DNA of 64,000 nt from Sapria himalayana (GCA_029783825.1 JAREIK010002259.1:270546-334545), one strand, 5' to 3'; counted from the first letter of the stretch, positions 36,047-48,877 are shown. Made by a program: numbers and translations. The notes: generated from the sequence alone by a model not told the origin.

Positions 36047-37876
36047 TAGGCGGGCCCGGCCTGGCCATACAGGCCGGGGCACAGGCTGACCCGAGCACGG
36101 CACGGGCGCACCGCGCACGGCACAGGCTGACCCGAGTAGAATATTGATTTTTTATTTAATATTTATATTATGTCAATTTTATTGTTTAAGTGTAGATTAT
36201 TAATTATTAAATATAAATTTTTTTATAAATATTAAAAATTAAAATTAAATAAAAAAACAAATATTTGAAAAGTATTTTTTTTATCAAATTCAAATTAGTT
36301 TAGCTTTATTCTTTAATTATATTTATTAATTATATATTAAAGTTATTAATTTTTAAAATACAATTTGCATCGTAAAACAAATAAAGCAATACATTATCTT
36401 AGTATAAATAAAAATTAAAAAAAATTAAACAACACAAATGAAAAATTACCAATCATGCATTTGAAACTGATGGTCCGAACAAAACAAATATAATTTTCAA
36501 CACAACGTACAAACAAAGCGTACAAATACAATGAATAAAAAAACATTGAAAAAAAACAGCAGATCATCAATAGTCAAACAGCATATCATGAGAATCATCA
36601 GCCGCAACATCAAGATCACTATCATATGGATCATCATCATCGGCGATCAACTTCTCCACCATCATAGTGGATGTGGATGCGACTCTAGTGCCTGTCCCAG
36701 TCCCAGCTCCAGCACGATCTTGGATGCTAAACCTCGAATCCTCCCAATCCTTCAAACATGCCAAGGCATCAACCATATCTGGACGTAATCTCGATCTCCT
36801 ATCCGAAATCACGTTCACTACAACAGAAAAAGCAGACTCCGATGCTACGCTCGACACCGGAGGAGTCAGTAGATCCCGTGCCATTCTAGATAGCACGGGA
36901 TAGGTAGACTCATATGATTTCCACCACTATAATAAATCAAGATTCTTAGTATCAGAATGTTACAGGATTGAGCAGTAATCGGTATCTAAGTACCGAGACA
37001 GCTCGCTCCTATGTGATGGTCCACGCCTACGTTTCCCCCTCGCTAGCTGAATGGAATAATTGTCATCTCCGAACAATGTATCAATTTCCGTAATCACAGT
37101 CTCACCACCACCACCACCATACCTAGTATCGTAGTATGTGAATAGGTCAGTCAACTTCTCGTGAATGAACCATTCAGGTGGCTCTTCCAGGTTCATGCAC
37201 GAGGAAATGAAAGTCAGGGTATTTTCTACCCCTTCCACCTTAACCCTAGGGTCCATGCATGCAGCGAGGCAATAAAGAGATGGAATTGTGGACCAGTACT
37301 TCAAGTACTTGGTCTCCATCTCTACAACCATATGGCTAAGCATCGGGTCAGCTCGATACTTCCTAAACATGCTACTAATGTTGCATATGCACCAGAGTGC
37401 AATGCAAGTGGTGGGCATATAAACCGACGAACACATGTTCATCGTGTCATAAAATATCTTCAGGAATTTCATAAATAAAATTCCTGAAGCCAAGTCAGTA
37501 TCGTCAATAATAAGTTCGTCACTCTTACTATTGACTTAGTTAGATATCACGTGTTCGTATCCAACACGTGATTCCAACATCAGGTACGTGTAATTCCAAC
37601 GATGTCTCACATCCGATTGGAATTTCTTCTTCTTAAGATTCGCAGACAAATATAGAGTACCACACTCTTGTAGTCTGCGAGGAGTGCAAATATACTTTAG
37701 TGCATGGCGTATATTATCCAACACGTGGGAACACACCTTCTTACCCGCTTGAACAATCAGGTTAATCACGTGACACATGCATCTGACATGAAAGATCTCT
37801 CCTAATGGTGCGTCTCTAATATTCCTAACAAACATATTGATCGCTACTCCATTATTATCAACACTGGTGTACTTGT
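36047..37876 (-). mobile_element. hAT transposon relic (3' part)
   Basis: The transposase relic is followed on the minus strand by about 430 bases of AT-rich trailer. The element then ends in a GC-rich subterminal block at 36,047-36,137 with CGGGCCCGGCC and repeated GGCACAGGCTGACCCGAG words, typical of plant hAT ends. On the plus strand the end starts TAGGCGGGCCCGG. The 5' half of the element, including the BED zinc finger, is missing, and the next recognisable DNA is a copia relic. No TSD could be paired. Confidence 0.7.
36567..37876 (-). pseudogene. hAT transposase relic with three in-frame stops
   Basis: On the minus strand one reading frame runs from about 37,876 to the stop at 36,567. 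It gives VDNNGVAINMFVRNIRDA and HVRCMCHVINLIVQAG (catalytic core region, about 37,730-37,850), then YWSTIPSLYCLAACMDPRVK (about 37,230-37,310). The hAT C-terminal dimerisation region RMARDLLTPPVSSVASESAFS with RRSRLRPDMVDALACLKDW follows at 36,745-36,892. The tail is acidic. Only three nonsense codons interrupt this frame in the span: at about 37,536 (after HVISN), at 36,960-36,962 (TAA) and near 36,927 (TAG). There is no frameshift, so decay is modest compared with neighbouring elements. It is related to ricesleeper/DAYSLEEPER-type plant hAT proteins. The N-terminal BED domain is not present. Confidence 0.85.
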
Positions 37877-38289
37877 GATATTTGATTTATCCTAATGCAT
37901 TGGGTTTGCTTGGCTCGTGCTATATATGCAAAAGGTCTGTAACATGTTCATTTTGATATATTTTTAGAGATATTATTTTTATATGATATTATTACTCAAT
38001 TGTGAATGTACAAATTGATTGATTAGGACAAGGTGATTCATGATGTGATTAGAACATAGTTATTGGAGAAGATTGTTGGTGTAATATTAGTGTTGACAGA
38101 TTAGATGACATTGGTAAGACTTGGCAAATAGTTTTGTAACATTCTTTATATGTATTCATTTGAGGAATGATATATTAGTTTGTGGACATAGATTCTTGGA
38201 AAGAAGATATTTTCGTATATCCCAAAGATTTATCAGAGAATAACTCATGTGACTATAACTGTACCTGCATGAAGTGGAGTTTGTATGAT

Positions 38290-41200
38290 TAGTCACAATA
38301 CTGTGACATCTTTGTCACACTACAATGATGAGTGAGCTGAGACATGGCAGAGGTACACTAAGAAGAAAAAAGATAGTAGTGAGTAGTGATTTATTCTTTC
38401 TATGAGGGGTTTAGGATATACTAGGGAAATATGTTGGATGTTGCACCATAAGGTAATATGAATTTTTTAAGGTTTAAAGGTTATCTAATAGATTATTGAA
38501 CCTCATTAGGTTGAATCTTTTACAACTGCATCCATTGAAGATGTGATAGTGATGTTTTTTTGGTGAGAAGTATTATAGACATTGTTCTTTGGGTGCTACT
38601 ATCATGTACTTCTATATTTACTATAGTTAATCGTGCATCATCTTATTCTAGGTTGTTGGGTAGTAAATTCAAGGGGCTAATACCCATGCTATAGGTAAAT
38701 GTATTATTTTTACTTCTTTTATAGAGTTCAGAGTTTCTGATATTGTTGTGATCAATTACTTCTCAAATAAACCATCTCGTGCATTTTTTTTTGCTAGGGG
38801 ACATGACATTGCCCCCTTATAAATTGTAAGAAAACTCTAGTATATATAATATACATGTCAAAAAAAGTGATTAGCATTGACACTGTCATGTCCCCTAACA
38901 CATACAATGGTATGTATTAGGGGACATGACATTGTCAATGTTCACTTTTTTTTTACTTGTATATTATAATACTAGAGTTTTTTTATGATTTATTTTTTTT
39001 CAGTTATTTTATGAAGCATCAAGTTTGTGATAATTTTTTTTTTGATATTTTAATGCAAAATCATCTAACTAGACAAATGACTCTCATGAGGATTGAAGGA
39101 GTTGAAATGTATCTTTTTCTCTCAAATCACAACAATTCTTTTAGATATTTGCCTACTATTAAGTCATTAGTAATTTACATTTGATTGCGACATCGTTCAT
39201 TGGAGAAGCTTAATATTTAGGAGTCATTCACTAGAGGATTGATGTTTATTGATTGTGAGGTGTGACAGTTATGAAAATATACTAGCACTTTCTATCTAGC
39301 ATGTCAGAGAGGTAGTAGGATGGACCCCTTCCATATGATCTACGCTAATATTTGAGGTTCCTGTTAGATAATGATGTATGATGATTTGTGATATTTTATT
39401 ATTTTTATTGATGATTATATTCGATTTATATGGTTATCACTATTAAAGAATGATCTCAATTTTTTTTGAAAAATAATATGAAATATTTAAAACATAGTTT
39501 GAATATTACATTAATATATTAAGAAATAATAATTTATTAGAATATACATCTCATTAGTTTTCTTATTTATTTGAGAAGCACGAAATGATTTATTAGACAA
39601 ATTGTGCTGATATTTTTGCACGAAATTAGATAAATGAGAGAAAGAATTGACATCTAGTTGGGATTTCAATGATACACTTTTTTCATAATAGTGTGTCTAG
39701 ATATTTCTGGAGAGAAGTAATATTAAGTGCTAACTTTTTAATTAACCAAATATTTTTTTTTATCTTTTCATGTAATATTATATTCTATCTCGTATACCTC
39801 AGAGATTTATATTTTCACTTTCTTTTCAAGATTTTTGAATGCATTAACTTTGTTCAAAATCTCTTTCTAGACAGAGAGAAGACAATTGCATGTTCAATCA
39901 TGTGTATTTTTATTGAGTGTTCTAGATTTTAGAAAGGATTTATGTATTATTCATCAGAGACTATAAGAGATATTACATGTACTGATGTCATGTTCTTCGA
40001 GGACAAGTCATTCTTTAAGAACTTGATTGAAGATAACATACATACAATCAAGATACTAGTAGACTTATTTTTCTATCCAATTGCTAATTTCCACAGAGGA
40101 GTAAGTCGAACGCATCTCATATGCTTAGTTTAGTTTGACTAGTATGATTGGTTTTGAGGAGAATAGTGACATCTCTTCTAGGATAGTGTGTATTAGACAT
40201 GTTTTGTTTGAGTATCCTACTTGACTTGATGCGTGAGTCTTTTAATGAGAGAGATGCAGGTTGAGATACTTGATAATCCTAATCTAAAGGTATATTGTAG
40301 ACATATTTGTTCACCATCCATTTTATATGATTATTTTTTTCTTATCAGCTTATCTAACTCAGCGTAATGATTTAGATCTTCTGATTTTATTACGAAAATA
40401 ATCAATGATGCGTTCTACTTAATATTCATTATTTCAAGTAATTTATTATTATTATTTTGGTATTATATATTTTAGTTTTTTATCTTCATTTAATAATCGT
40501 TGAATTATGAACACTCTTTTGCAGACACTTTTAATATTAGAGATATATTATGTTATAAAAAATGAAGTGCAATTATAATTTTTCATATATGAGATCTTAT
40601 ATCAAAATTGGTAGGTAAATTAGAAGTGATATGTTGATGGGTATATATGATGAAGATAAGATCCTATGTAAAGTTTGATCGACACAATGCTAGATTGGTT
40701 GCAAGAGGTTTTATGTGGACATATGATTTTGGTTACTAAGACATTTATTTTTTTGTGGTCAAAATGGTCGTTAATCATGAATTTCTATTACATCATCATT
40801 CAGATGGATTGTGTACTAGTTAAATATAAGAAATTAAATTTTCATGATGATCTATAGGAAAAAATATTCATATAATAACCATTGAAATTCATTATTTCTA
40901 GAAGCATAAATATGATGTCCAGACTATCGAAGCATATTAGATTTTGTTTGACATTTACTAGATTTGGTCGTGGGAGATGTACATTTTGATTATTCTTATT
41001 TCTTTCGATATAGATTAATATGTGAGTATGTGATTTTAGTTATATATGTCAATAATATTTTGATTACATGAGATAATCAATTAGATATATTATAATTGAA
41101 ATCATTTTTATAAACTGAGTTTCAAATAAATAATTTGAGATGCTTGAGATATTTTTTAATATAATAGTTGGATACTTAGGAAAAATGACTTTTCTTTGTT

Positions 41201-41940
41201 GAAGAATAAATGCTTTGAATATTTTATCTGACATTGATATGTAAAGATATGTACATATTGACTCACCATTTGATTTAGTTGTAGGTTTATTTATAAATAT
41301 TATTTTATTAGTTGATTCTACTAGATATAGGATAATCATATGAAAACTAAAATATTTGATAATAATTAGGTTATATATTATATATGCTTTTATTATAGTT
41401 AATTTTTTTTAAGATTCTTTTAGACAAATTTATACAAATGTATTTATTGATAATTCCCAGATCTGTTAAGAAAGCTACGATATATGAAATTATGTTTAAA
41501 AATTATCGGCATAATTAGATAGAACATATTTAGATGTAAGTTGAGCTATTGTGGTTATAAAAAAAAGAGACAAATAATTATTCTGAGATCAATTGTAAAA
41601 GTAAAGTACAAAGCTACGACTTCAACTATTTATTAGCTCTAATGGATCAGTTACTTCTTGGATGAATTTTACTTATCAATTTAAAGACCAAGGACATATT
41701 ATTGTGACAACCATATATCCTGCACATTGTGACCAATCTGGTATTTTATGAGAGAATAAAACATATTGAGATTGATTATATTTCATTTGTGAGAAGATCT
41801 AAGATGATTGGATCACTATAATCTATGTATCTATTTGTGATTAGACTATACATTTTTTTACAGACTTTTAGAGGATCACATGCTATTTCTCTTTCTGCTA
41901 AACAAGGGGTTTATGACATGTATGCCATAACTTGAAGGAG
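38290..41940 (+). pseudogene. Ty1/copia retrotransposon relic 2
   Basis: Heavily decayed gag-pol on the plus strand, in canonical copia order. A zinc-knuckle-like GYTRE.CWMLHHK is at about 38,410-38,450. A possible protease segment lies near 38,570. A pre-integrase CE..QL.KYTSTFYLACQ stretch is at about 39,255-39,310. Integrase pieces include FHMIYANI, YFIIFIDDYIRFIWLSLLKN and SVSRYFWREVILSANFLINQ (39,330-39,740), then MYYSSETIRDITCTDVMFFEDKSFF. The reverse transcriptase shows NARLVARGFMWTYDF (about 40,690-40,735) and VYVNNILIT in place of the usual YVDD (about 41,035-41,070). An RNase H with RIKHIEIDYISFV is at about 41,750-41,800. A purine-rich ACTTGAAGGAGAT near 41,930 fits a polypurine tract. 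LTRs could not be delimited. Confidence 0.75.
38820..38992. repeat. Long hairpin (inverted repeat, arms about 85 bp, 4-base loop)
   Basis: Arm 1 (38,820-38,905) and arm 2 (38,910-38,992) are close to perfect reverse complements around the loop AATG. At the centre, GTCATGTCCCCTAACACATAC pairs with GTATGTATTAGGGGACATGAC with one mismatch, and the pairing continues out to TAAAT.NTAAGAAAACTCTAG. An additional partial copy of the TAGGGGACATGACATTG word lies at 38,795, just outside arm 1. It sits inside copia relic 2, between its protease and integrase regions. Confidence 0.85.
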
Positions 41941-41949
41941 ATTAATTTT

Positions 41950-42016
41950 TAGTTTGTTTTTTATTATTTTATTTATTTTTTTATTACTTGAGAGCACTCG
42001 CCCTGTATACTATCCC

Positions 42017-42081
<65 letters not shown>

Positions 42082-43190
42082 TTTATAATATATTCATATT
42101 TAATTTTTCATTTTAATATAGAATGGTTTTTTGTTTTCCATGCATCCTCTTTCCTATCTCTTTTTTTTTCATTTCAGTGGAAATCTTACTTTTTAGTAGG
42201 GATTTTCATAAATTACTAACTTCTTGATCATTTAGATATATTTTTGGGATTTTTTGCATTGTGGACGATTTCTTCTCAATATGGGATAAATTACACCTAG
42301 GATTTTAAGATATGTATTTTTTAGATATTCAAGTATTCAAAAAAAATATAAATATTTGTTATTAGAGTTTGGTAGCATTTTAATAAGTGCCGTTATAATT
42401 TTTTAATGGGCTGAACTTATTTCTTAGCAAATATAAGAATAATGAATGTCCAGAAGATACATATGCTCTCATTACTTTTCTTTATTATTTTGTAGTCCTA
42501 CTTGGATCTCTAGTTATGAGGGAATATTATTTGTTGATTAAAATTGCACTTGTTGATCCATATTATGAGGACATTCCTAAGTAGAGATATTATTGATTTT
42601 ATAGAGAGTGAAATTTTTAAAGAGAAAAAAATCTATCTCAAGTCTTGATGAGATAATAGTAGTTCACAAGTTTTTTTTTTATTTTATGCTCATGATGAGT
42701 CATAGATTAAGAAATATGATTTCTCGAAATAATAATTTATTTGACCAGTTTTTGATAAAATTATTGATTTTATTAATTTTATTATTAAAATAAAAATTCT
42801 GTGCCATATAAAAAGGAAACATCCAAGATATGACTTGAACAGTTTTTTATTCCGATTCTAATGATCTTTTTCTTATATTTTTCTCTTTTTAATACTGATT
42901 TTATTATCACAGTAAAAGATATTTTTATTCGAATTAATCCGTCTTTTTCTTCATATTGCTAGAGAGTTTCTTTAATTTTTTTTAGGGAGTGAACATTTCC
43001 TTTTGCAATTATGATTGTATCATATATACGTATTTAATGACCAATGATCACCTTACTCCATGTCAAATACATTACTACTATTATTATGATGCAACGTGAG
43101 GTTGATAATGTATATCTCGAAATCAATTCTCATTGATAAGAATAAAGAACTAATTCTAAAAAATGAATCTCAATCATATTATTTAATTGT
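41950..43190. other. AT-rich spacer, possible copia 2 LTR at left
   Basis: The first part may be the 3' LTR of copia relic 2, but no matching 5' copy was found. An AT microsatellite of about 60 bases lies at 42,020-42,079. The remainder shows no recognisable coding sequence; it may include the 3' part of the LINE to its right. Confidence 0.4.
42020..42079. repeat. AT microsatellite
   Basis: About 30 uninterrupted AT units. Confidence 0.9.
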
Positions 43191-44340
43191 TTGGAAAATT
43201 CAAATTTATCCAAGTCCCTAAAGATGAAATTCTAGTTTACTCCTTCAGACTTTTTCCATGTCAAGCTTATTAATAATATTCCCTCTTTGAATGTTTTTAT
43301 TAATTAAATGAGTTTGTTTTTGAGCCAGGACAATGTTATTAAAAATATTTTAATTAGGTGAAATTCTATCTTGATTATTAGAGATGTATATTTTTAGGAC
43401 TTGTTTAATTTTATTTGACAAGATTCTTGAAATTATTTTGTATGATATATTATACATATTTATGGGATAAAAATGTTTTTGATTGGTAGGATTATTTTTT
43501 GGAATTAAGACAATAAATGTATTTGAGATAGATATTGGAAGGTAACGACCTTTAAAGAAGTCTATCTTTACTATATCTAGATTTTCTTTAATAATACTTC
43601 ATAATTTTTATGGAAAAATACTGAAAATTTTTCTTTAATTTTTAACATTAGTATGAAATAAACCTGAATTTTGATCCTCTTTTGTAAGCCATTTGATAGT
43701 GAACTTTCATTTCTAATATATTTTCTCATTGAGTTGTATCTAATTAAAATTTTCTTTGGCTTTTTTTTTAATTGTTTAACATGTGTTTCATAATTTATTC
43801 ATTTTTACTAGTTTCTCTCTTTCTATTACAAGATGTTTTGCATTTTTAATGTGCTAAATAATTTTCAACACTTTTTGTTCGAAGCTCGAAGACATTGTTT
43901 AATGTAAAATAATTTAATAATTAGTTTTTGAAAACCTTCCAACTTAATTAGGTAGTTCTAATTAATTTTGATAAATTCATAAATATCTTTATGCTTAGTT
44001 CACATATGCTAAAATTTGAATGTTGCTCTATTTTTATATATATTCTCTCTCCATTGAATCAATAGAGGAGAATGATTTGAATTATTCCTATTTAGGTGTA
44101 TAATTTTTGTGGAAAGAAAATAATTACTTAATAGGTGGTTAATAATTCTTTTTTTTTTCAATCTTGATGATAATTTATAGTAGTCTATGTAAATTTTTCT
44201 CATTTGTATCCTACATCCTTGAAACTACATTCCAACATATAATTATTAAATTCTTTATACATGTAGATTAATAATTTTGTCTTCTAATTTTTTCTTTATC
44301 TTTGACATTGTGTTAAAATCATCGATGATCATTCATGGAC
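43190..44340 (-). pseudogene. L1-type LINE relic (endonuclease and reverse transcriptase)
   Basis: On the minus strand, STKIIHLNRNNSNHSPLLI (about 44,040-44,115) matches the C-terminal end of the L1 apurinic endonuclease (HLPR..SDH.PLL). Further on, DFFKGRYLPISISNTFIVLIPK (about 43,495-43,570) is followed by FYPINMYNISYKIISRILSNKIKQVL (about 43,390-43,470), matching the plant L1 reverse-transcriptase blocks FF..G.LP...N.T.I.LIPK and RPISL.NV.YKI..K.LANRLK. The frame is broken by stops and frameshifts, and the later RT motifs (FADD) are not recognisable. The 5' ORF1 is not seen. Confidence 0.7.
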
Positions 44341-45330
44341 TATCAATATTTTTGGATTTTTTTAAATCTTTCTAGAACACTTTTGTTTCATTTATATTAC
44401 TCCTTGCATATACTATTATTCATTCGAGATTTTCATGATTCTCTATTATATTTGGATTTTCATGACATTGTGTTTAAATCTTTCTAAGTGAATGGTTTGA
44501 TAAATAATTTCCATAATCACAATGTTAATTTGGTTCTTCCAAAAAAATGAAAGTGTTATTATTTGGATTGATTCATGATTGCTCAAAGTTTAGTTTAATC
44601 TAGGTTTCTTTATTCAATTTTTACCAAGAGATGACTAAAAAATTATTAGTATGTTAATTATTTGTATCTTACCCAAATATTTTCTCTTTTTAATACAGTT
44701 ACATTTGTTATCCCCTTAATATTCTAAGTTTTTTCATCTTTTAACCCGAAACAAAATTAATATTTAAATTTCTTTATGGTAAGAATTGTATTCATCTTTT
44801 TATTTTTCATTTTGCTCCAATCATCTATGAGATACAAAATTAATATTTAAATGTCTTCTAAGATGTCTTCTAGGATGTCTTCTAAATTTAACTTTTAAGT
44901 ATATATTTTTGGTGACACTCCTTCCTTACTCTTGGGTGGTATGACTTGAATATGTATTATGTTGTAATTTATATTCAAGAAATATCAATTCTTTTCTTAT
45001 TTGTGAAATTATGTTTCCTTAATTGGACCATGTTTACTAAGTGAAAATGAGATCTCAGTATTGATTACGCTAATTGAGAGTTACAGTTTGGGGTTTCTTC
45101 TCTTGTATATTGTTTTTGAGATATATATTAAATCTTATAAAAATTTTGAAGTTAAATATATTTGAACGAAAATAATATTAGAATGATTAATTAGATACAA
45201 CCTCTAACAGATCCCACATTGAAGCGTGAGACTTGTGTATTAGATATGATCTCCTATCATGTTTATCTTTCCAAAAGGGCATTTCTCACTATTACAAGTG
45301 AAAAGGGATTCTTTAGTTGATTTAACTCTC
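44341..45330. other. AT-rich spacer, no gene seen
   Basis: Read on both strands without recognising coding similarity. It contains a short repeated phrase (ATGTCTTCTA at about 44,852 and again just after). It could hold the 5' part of the LINE. Confidence 0.35.
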
Positions 45331-45339
45331 CTTTTGGTA

Positions 45340-45840
45340 AACTATAAAGCGGGTACTCCATCAAAGGAGGACAAACTTATTATTTTTCATCTGTCAGTTC
45401 TTTTGATTTTGATCTTGTGATTACTTTTTAAGAGAAACATAAGAGTTCACTATCTTATTATATTTTAATGATATTGTTGTGCTTATATTTTTTTTCATTC
45501 TTCTGCTCCTTGTGAAAGTACTAAAATATAACTATCTTATTTTGATGGTACTAGGATGATGCCAGATTATACTAGAAGCGATGTATGTTCTATACTTTAT
45601 TGTGACTTTACAATTAGTACTTTGATATTTGAGATTTTTTTTGTTGTTGATTGCAAGTTGAGTGTTCACTATAAAGATTGATCTAGATATAAATATTGAT
45701 TACCTTAAAATAAGACTTATTGCGAGAAATTTTACTAATATATTTGATGTGATTTATTATAATATTCTCTCTAGTGTCAAAACTGATATTCATGTGTATT
45801 TTTATGTTATTAGTTGTCTCATAGATAAATGATATACAAG
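45340..45840 (+). pseudogene. Faint copia reverse-transcriptase relic
   Basis: At about 45,710-45,800 the plus strand reads KIRLIARNFTNIFDVIYYNILSSV, resembling the copia reverse-transcriptase entry block K.RLVA+GF.Q..G.DY..TF.PV. Upstream sequence is too decayed to read with confidence. No LTRs are seen. Confidence 0.4.
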
Positions 45841-46435
45841 TTATATATAATTTACCAGGATTGGGTCGACTTAATTTAAACTCATAGCTATGTATTTTTA
45901 TTGTATATTCATGATATCTCATTGACTTTTCTTTTGATATATGAATATTTTATGACTTAAATTTTTATAGTTACTAATATAAACCATTTTAAATAATTAG
46001 TTTGTAGTTTTAATAATTTTTTTATGGGTAGTAGAACAAAATTTTTAAAGTAAAAAAAAATTATTAGGGCATAATTGTTAATTTTTATATGTTATAATAG
46101 TCTAAAGTAGAAGTCATATATATAATAGAGTAAATCCATAGAAAATTAGTTGAAACTGTAGATGAAAGATAGGTAAGTTGAGGAACGAGAAAAATCTATG
46201 GATGGTAACCTGTGTGATGAGAGATAAAAAGAAATTCAAAATACTTCTTTCTAATGATAGTTACTATTATGAATAGTAACATGTGTGATGAATCTTGTGT
46301 AGAACATGCAATCTATGTCATTATCTTTTGATTTCTAAGAATCAATGCTACCTTTTTGGATAGAAGGTTCAAACAACTTTTTTTTTCTTTAGACAAAAGT
46401 AATGAGGAAAAAATTGTATCTGTGGCGACAATGAA

Positions 46436-46772
46436 ACCAAAAACTTCTTCACCTTTTGTGGTGATGGATGTTTATTAATGACAATCATTGGAAAGATAGT
46501 GGTAGTAGATCATATTTGTTTTATATTCATCTGATATTACCTTAAATTGTAATACATTGAATAGAAAAAATATAAACATTAGTTTATTGCATATGCAAAA
46601 TAGGTGATATAAGATAAACCAAAAACTTCACCTTTTGTGGTGATGGATGTTTATTAATGCCAATCATTGGAAAAATAGTGGTAGTAGATCATATTTGTTT
46701 TATATGTATTACAGTGAATGAAAAAAATATAAACTATAGTTTATTGCATATGTAAAACAGGTGATATAACAT
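46436..46772. repeat. Tandem duplication, unit about 182 bp
   Basis: Copy 1 (46,436-46,617) and copy 2 (46,618 to about 46,772) both start ACCAAAAACTTC, contain TTTGTGGTGATGGATGTTTA and TAGTGGTAGTAGATCATATT, and end AGGTGATATAA. Copy 2 is shorter by an internal deletion of about 20 bases. Confidence 0.88.
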
Positions 46773-46779
46773 GTATATA

Positions 46780-47500
46780 ATGACCAAAAAATGAGATAAA
46801 AACACTTTTATGATTAAAACACTCCAAATACAGCTGAATAAAATAAAACAAATAATACAATAAAACAAAAAATAATAAAGGGAGATTTATTTTTTGGTGT
46901 TTCCCCTGTTCTGCCCTCATTTTCCTTTGATCTATATATTAAATATAGTATATATTTACACTATTACACACACACACACACATACTATATATATATAGTA
47001 TATATATGTATAATATCTATATAAATGAATGTAAATATACATTATAGTATATGCATATGTATATTCTGTGCATTTATACATCCAGCTGTACATATGCATT
47101 GACAATAGTGTATACATACATCTACATATATATACATCAAGTATTCTTTAAGTGTTTGTATAAATACATATATAATATATCTTTTGGTCTAGTATTCGAT
47201 AAAATTTATTATGGAATGCTTCTTGAGATGTTGCATACGGTACATTTTCTTATAATTTATATTACAAATTTATAATTGTTTGTAGATGTAGAGTTTATTA
47301 ATGCATTGAAATGATAAATTGTATTATAAATTTATAATCATTTTTGGATGCAAAGTTTGTGGATCCATCAAAGTGATAAATTATGATTTTCACTAATGTT
47401 AAATATTGTGAAATAATTATGATTCATTTGTACTAGTTTATAATTCACATGATTATTATAAATTTTATTAAAATTGTAGACTTTTTTATATTTTGAAAGA
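46780..47500. other. AT-rich spacer with TA/CA simple repeats
   Basis: Contains an ACACAC/TATATA stretch at about 46,960-47,150 and no recognised gene. It may include the 5' flank of the MULE to the right. Confidence 0.4.
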
Positions 47501-48170
47501 AAATGGATGGTGATATATTTTGTTTTATTCATGAAGATGGAGATTTAGTCAAGAATAATGATGAATCCGTTGAATATAAGAATGATCATACCAATTCTAT
47601 TATTCTTCATCTTGATATCATATTTGACTTGTAAGTCAGATTTGTATTGAAATGAGCACGAGTTAAATTTTTTGGTATTTATTTTGCGGTAAAATTTAAT
47701 TTTTTGTGTATGCTTTCACTTGAAGATCATATATCTGTGGCAAAAATATTACTCTTTAATAAAATTTATTATCATATTTATTTGATCCTTATTACAACAA
47801 ATGAAAAAGATTTTCAAATGACAAGGTAATATGTTGCATATTTTTATGAATGTTATAGTATGTATTTGTTGAGGATGTTAGATTCAAATATTTGTTATTA
47901 TGAAATTCATTTAATTATACACCTGATGAAGGTGTATGTGTCATTGTATCTACATAAAAGCAATTAGATACAATTATTGATTATTATAGGTTTTCATCAA
48001 GATGTGCTGAAATACATGATTTTACACTTGAGATAACTCGGTATGATAATATTATTATGGGGTCAGACCATAGTTATGAAAGACACGCCTAAAGCTCAGG
48101 CGCCACCACTCTCGGGAAAAACACCTCGCTTCAGGCGAGGTGCAGGCGGGTGAGGCGCAGCCGGCAAGGA

Positions 48171-48877
48171 AGCACGGACACGACACATATACATGTCTGA
48201 TACGCCACGTGGCGTATCATTGATAAATTCATATTTGATACGCCAGTGGCGTATCAGACGGTGGCGTATCGGACGTCCAGTGGGCAGTAGAGGGCAAGCA
48301 CGAATTGAGGGGGGGAGGCAGGGGGCGAGCGCGAATTGAGGGGGGAGGCAAGGGGCGGGCGAGAATTGAGGGGGGGAGGCAGGGGACGGGCAGGAATTGA
48401 GGGGGAGGCAGGCGGGCGGGAATTGAGGGGGAGGAGGCAGGGGGCGGGTGGGAATTGAGGGATGAGGCAGGCGGACGGGAATTGAGGGGGAAGGCAGACG
48501 AGTGGTAAAATAAAATAAAATATTTTTATTTTATAAAATAAAAAAATATATTTTTATATAATATAAGATAATTTTAAAATATTATTTTATAAAATAAAAT
48601 AATTATAAATATTATCTTATAAAATAAAATAAAATACAATATTTTTATTTTATAAAATAAAAATATATTTATTTATTTTATAAACTAAAATATTTTAATT
48701 TAATTTATTTTATTTTATAAAATACCTAATATTTATAAAGAAAATAATTTTTATTATTAATTTTATTTTTTTTATCACGACGTATTTTAGCCGTATCCGT
48801 ATCCTAGTTTTTTAGAATTTGCCGTGTCCCCGTATCCTGCCGTTACGTATTTCCGTGTCTGTATCAGTGTTCGTGCT
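48171..48877. mobile_element. Possible nested element with AGCACG(G/A)ACAC inverted ends
   Basis: Inside the hAT-like element, AGCACGGACACGACAC at 48,171 faces an inverted AGCACGAACACTGATACAGA ending at 48,877. The interior begins with palindromic GATACGCC units and contains a G-rich minisatellite, then extremely AT-rich DNA. It ends with repeated GTATCCGTATCC and CCGTGTC words. This looks like a small non-autonomous DNA element, but I could not find a clear target-site duplication, so it may also be the original interior of the host element. Confidence 0.4.
48302..48501. repeat. G-rich minisatellite, about 7 units of 26-33 bp
   Basis: Units follow the pattern GAATTGAGGGGG(G)GAGGCAGG then GGCGGGCG, with small length and base changes between units. 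Nearly all bases other than the AATT word are purines or G/C, in sharp contrast to the AT-rich surroundings. Confidence 0.9.

Noticed and set aside
36531..36903. Plus-strand ORFs of 78-85 codons
   Set aside because: They are antisense to the hAT C-terminal dimerisation region, whose minus-strand translation is clearly the real one.
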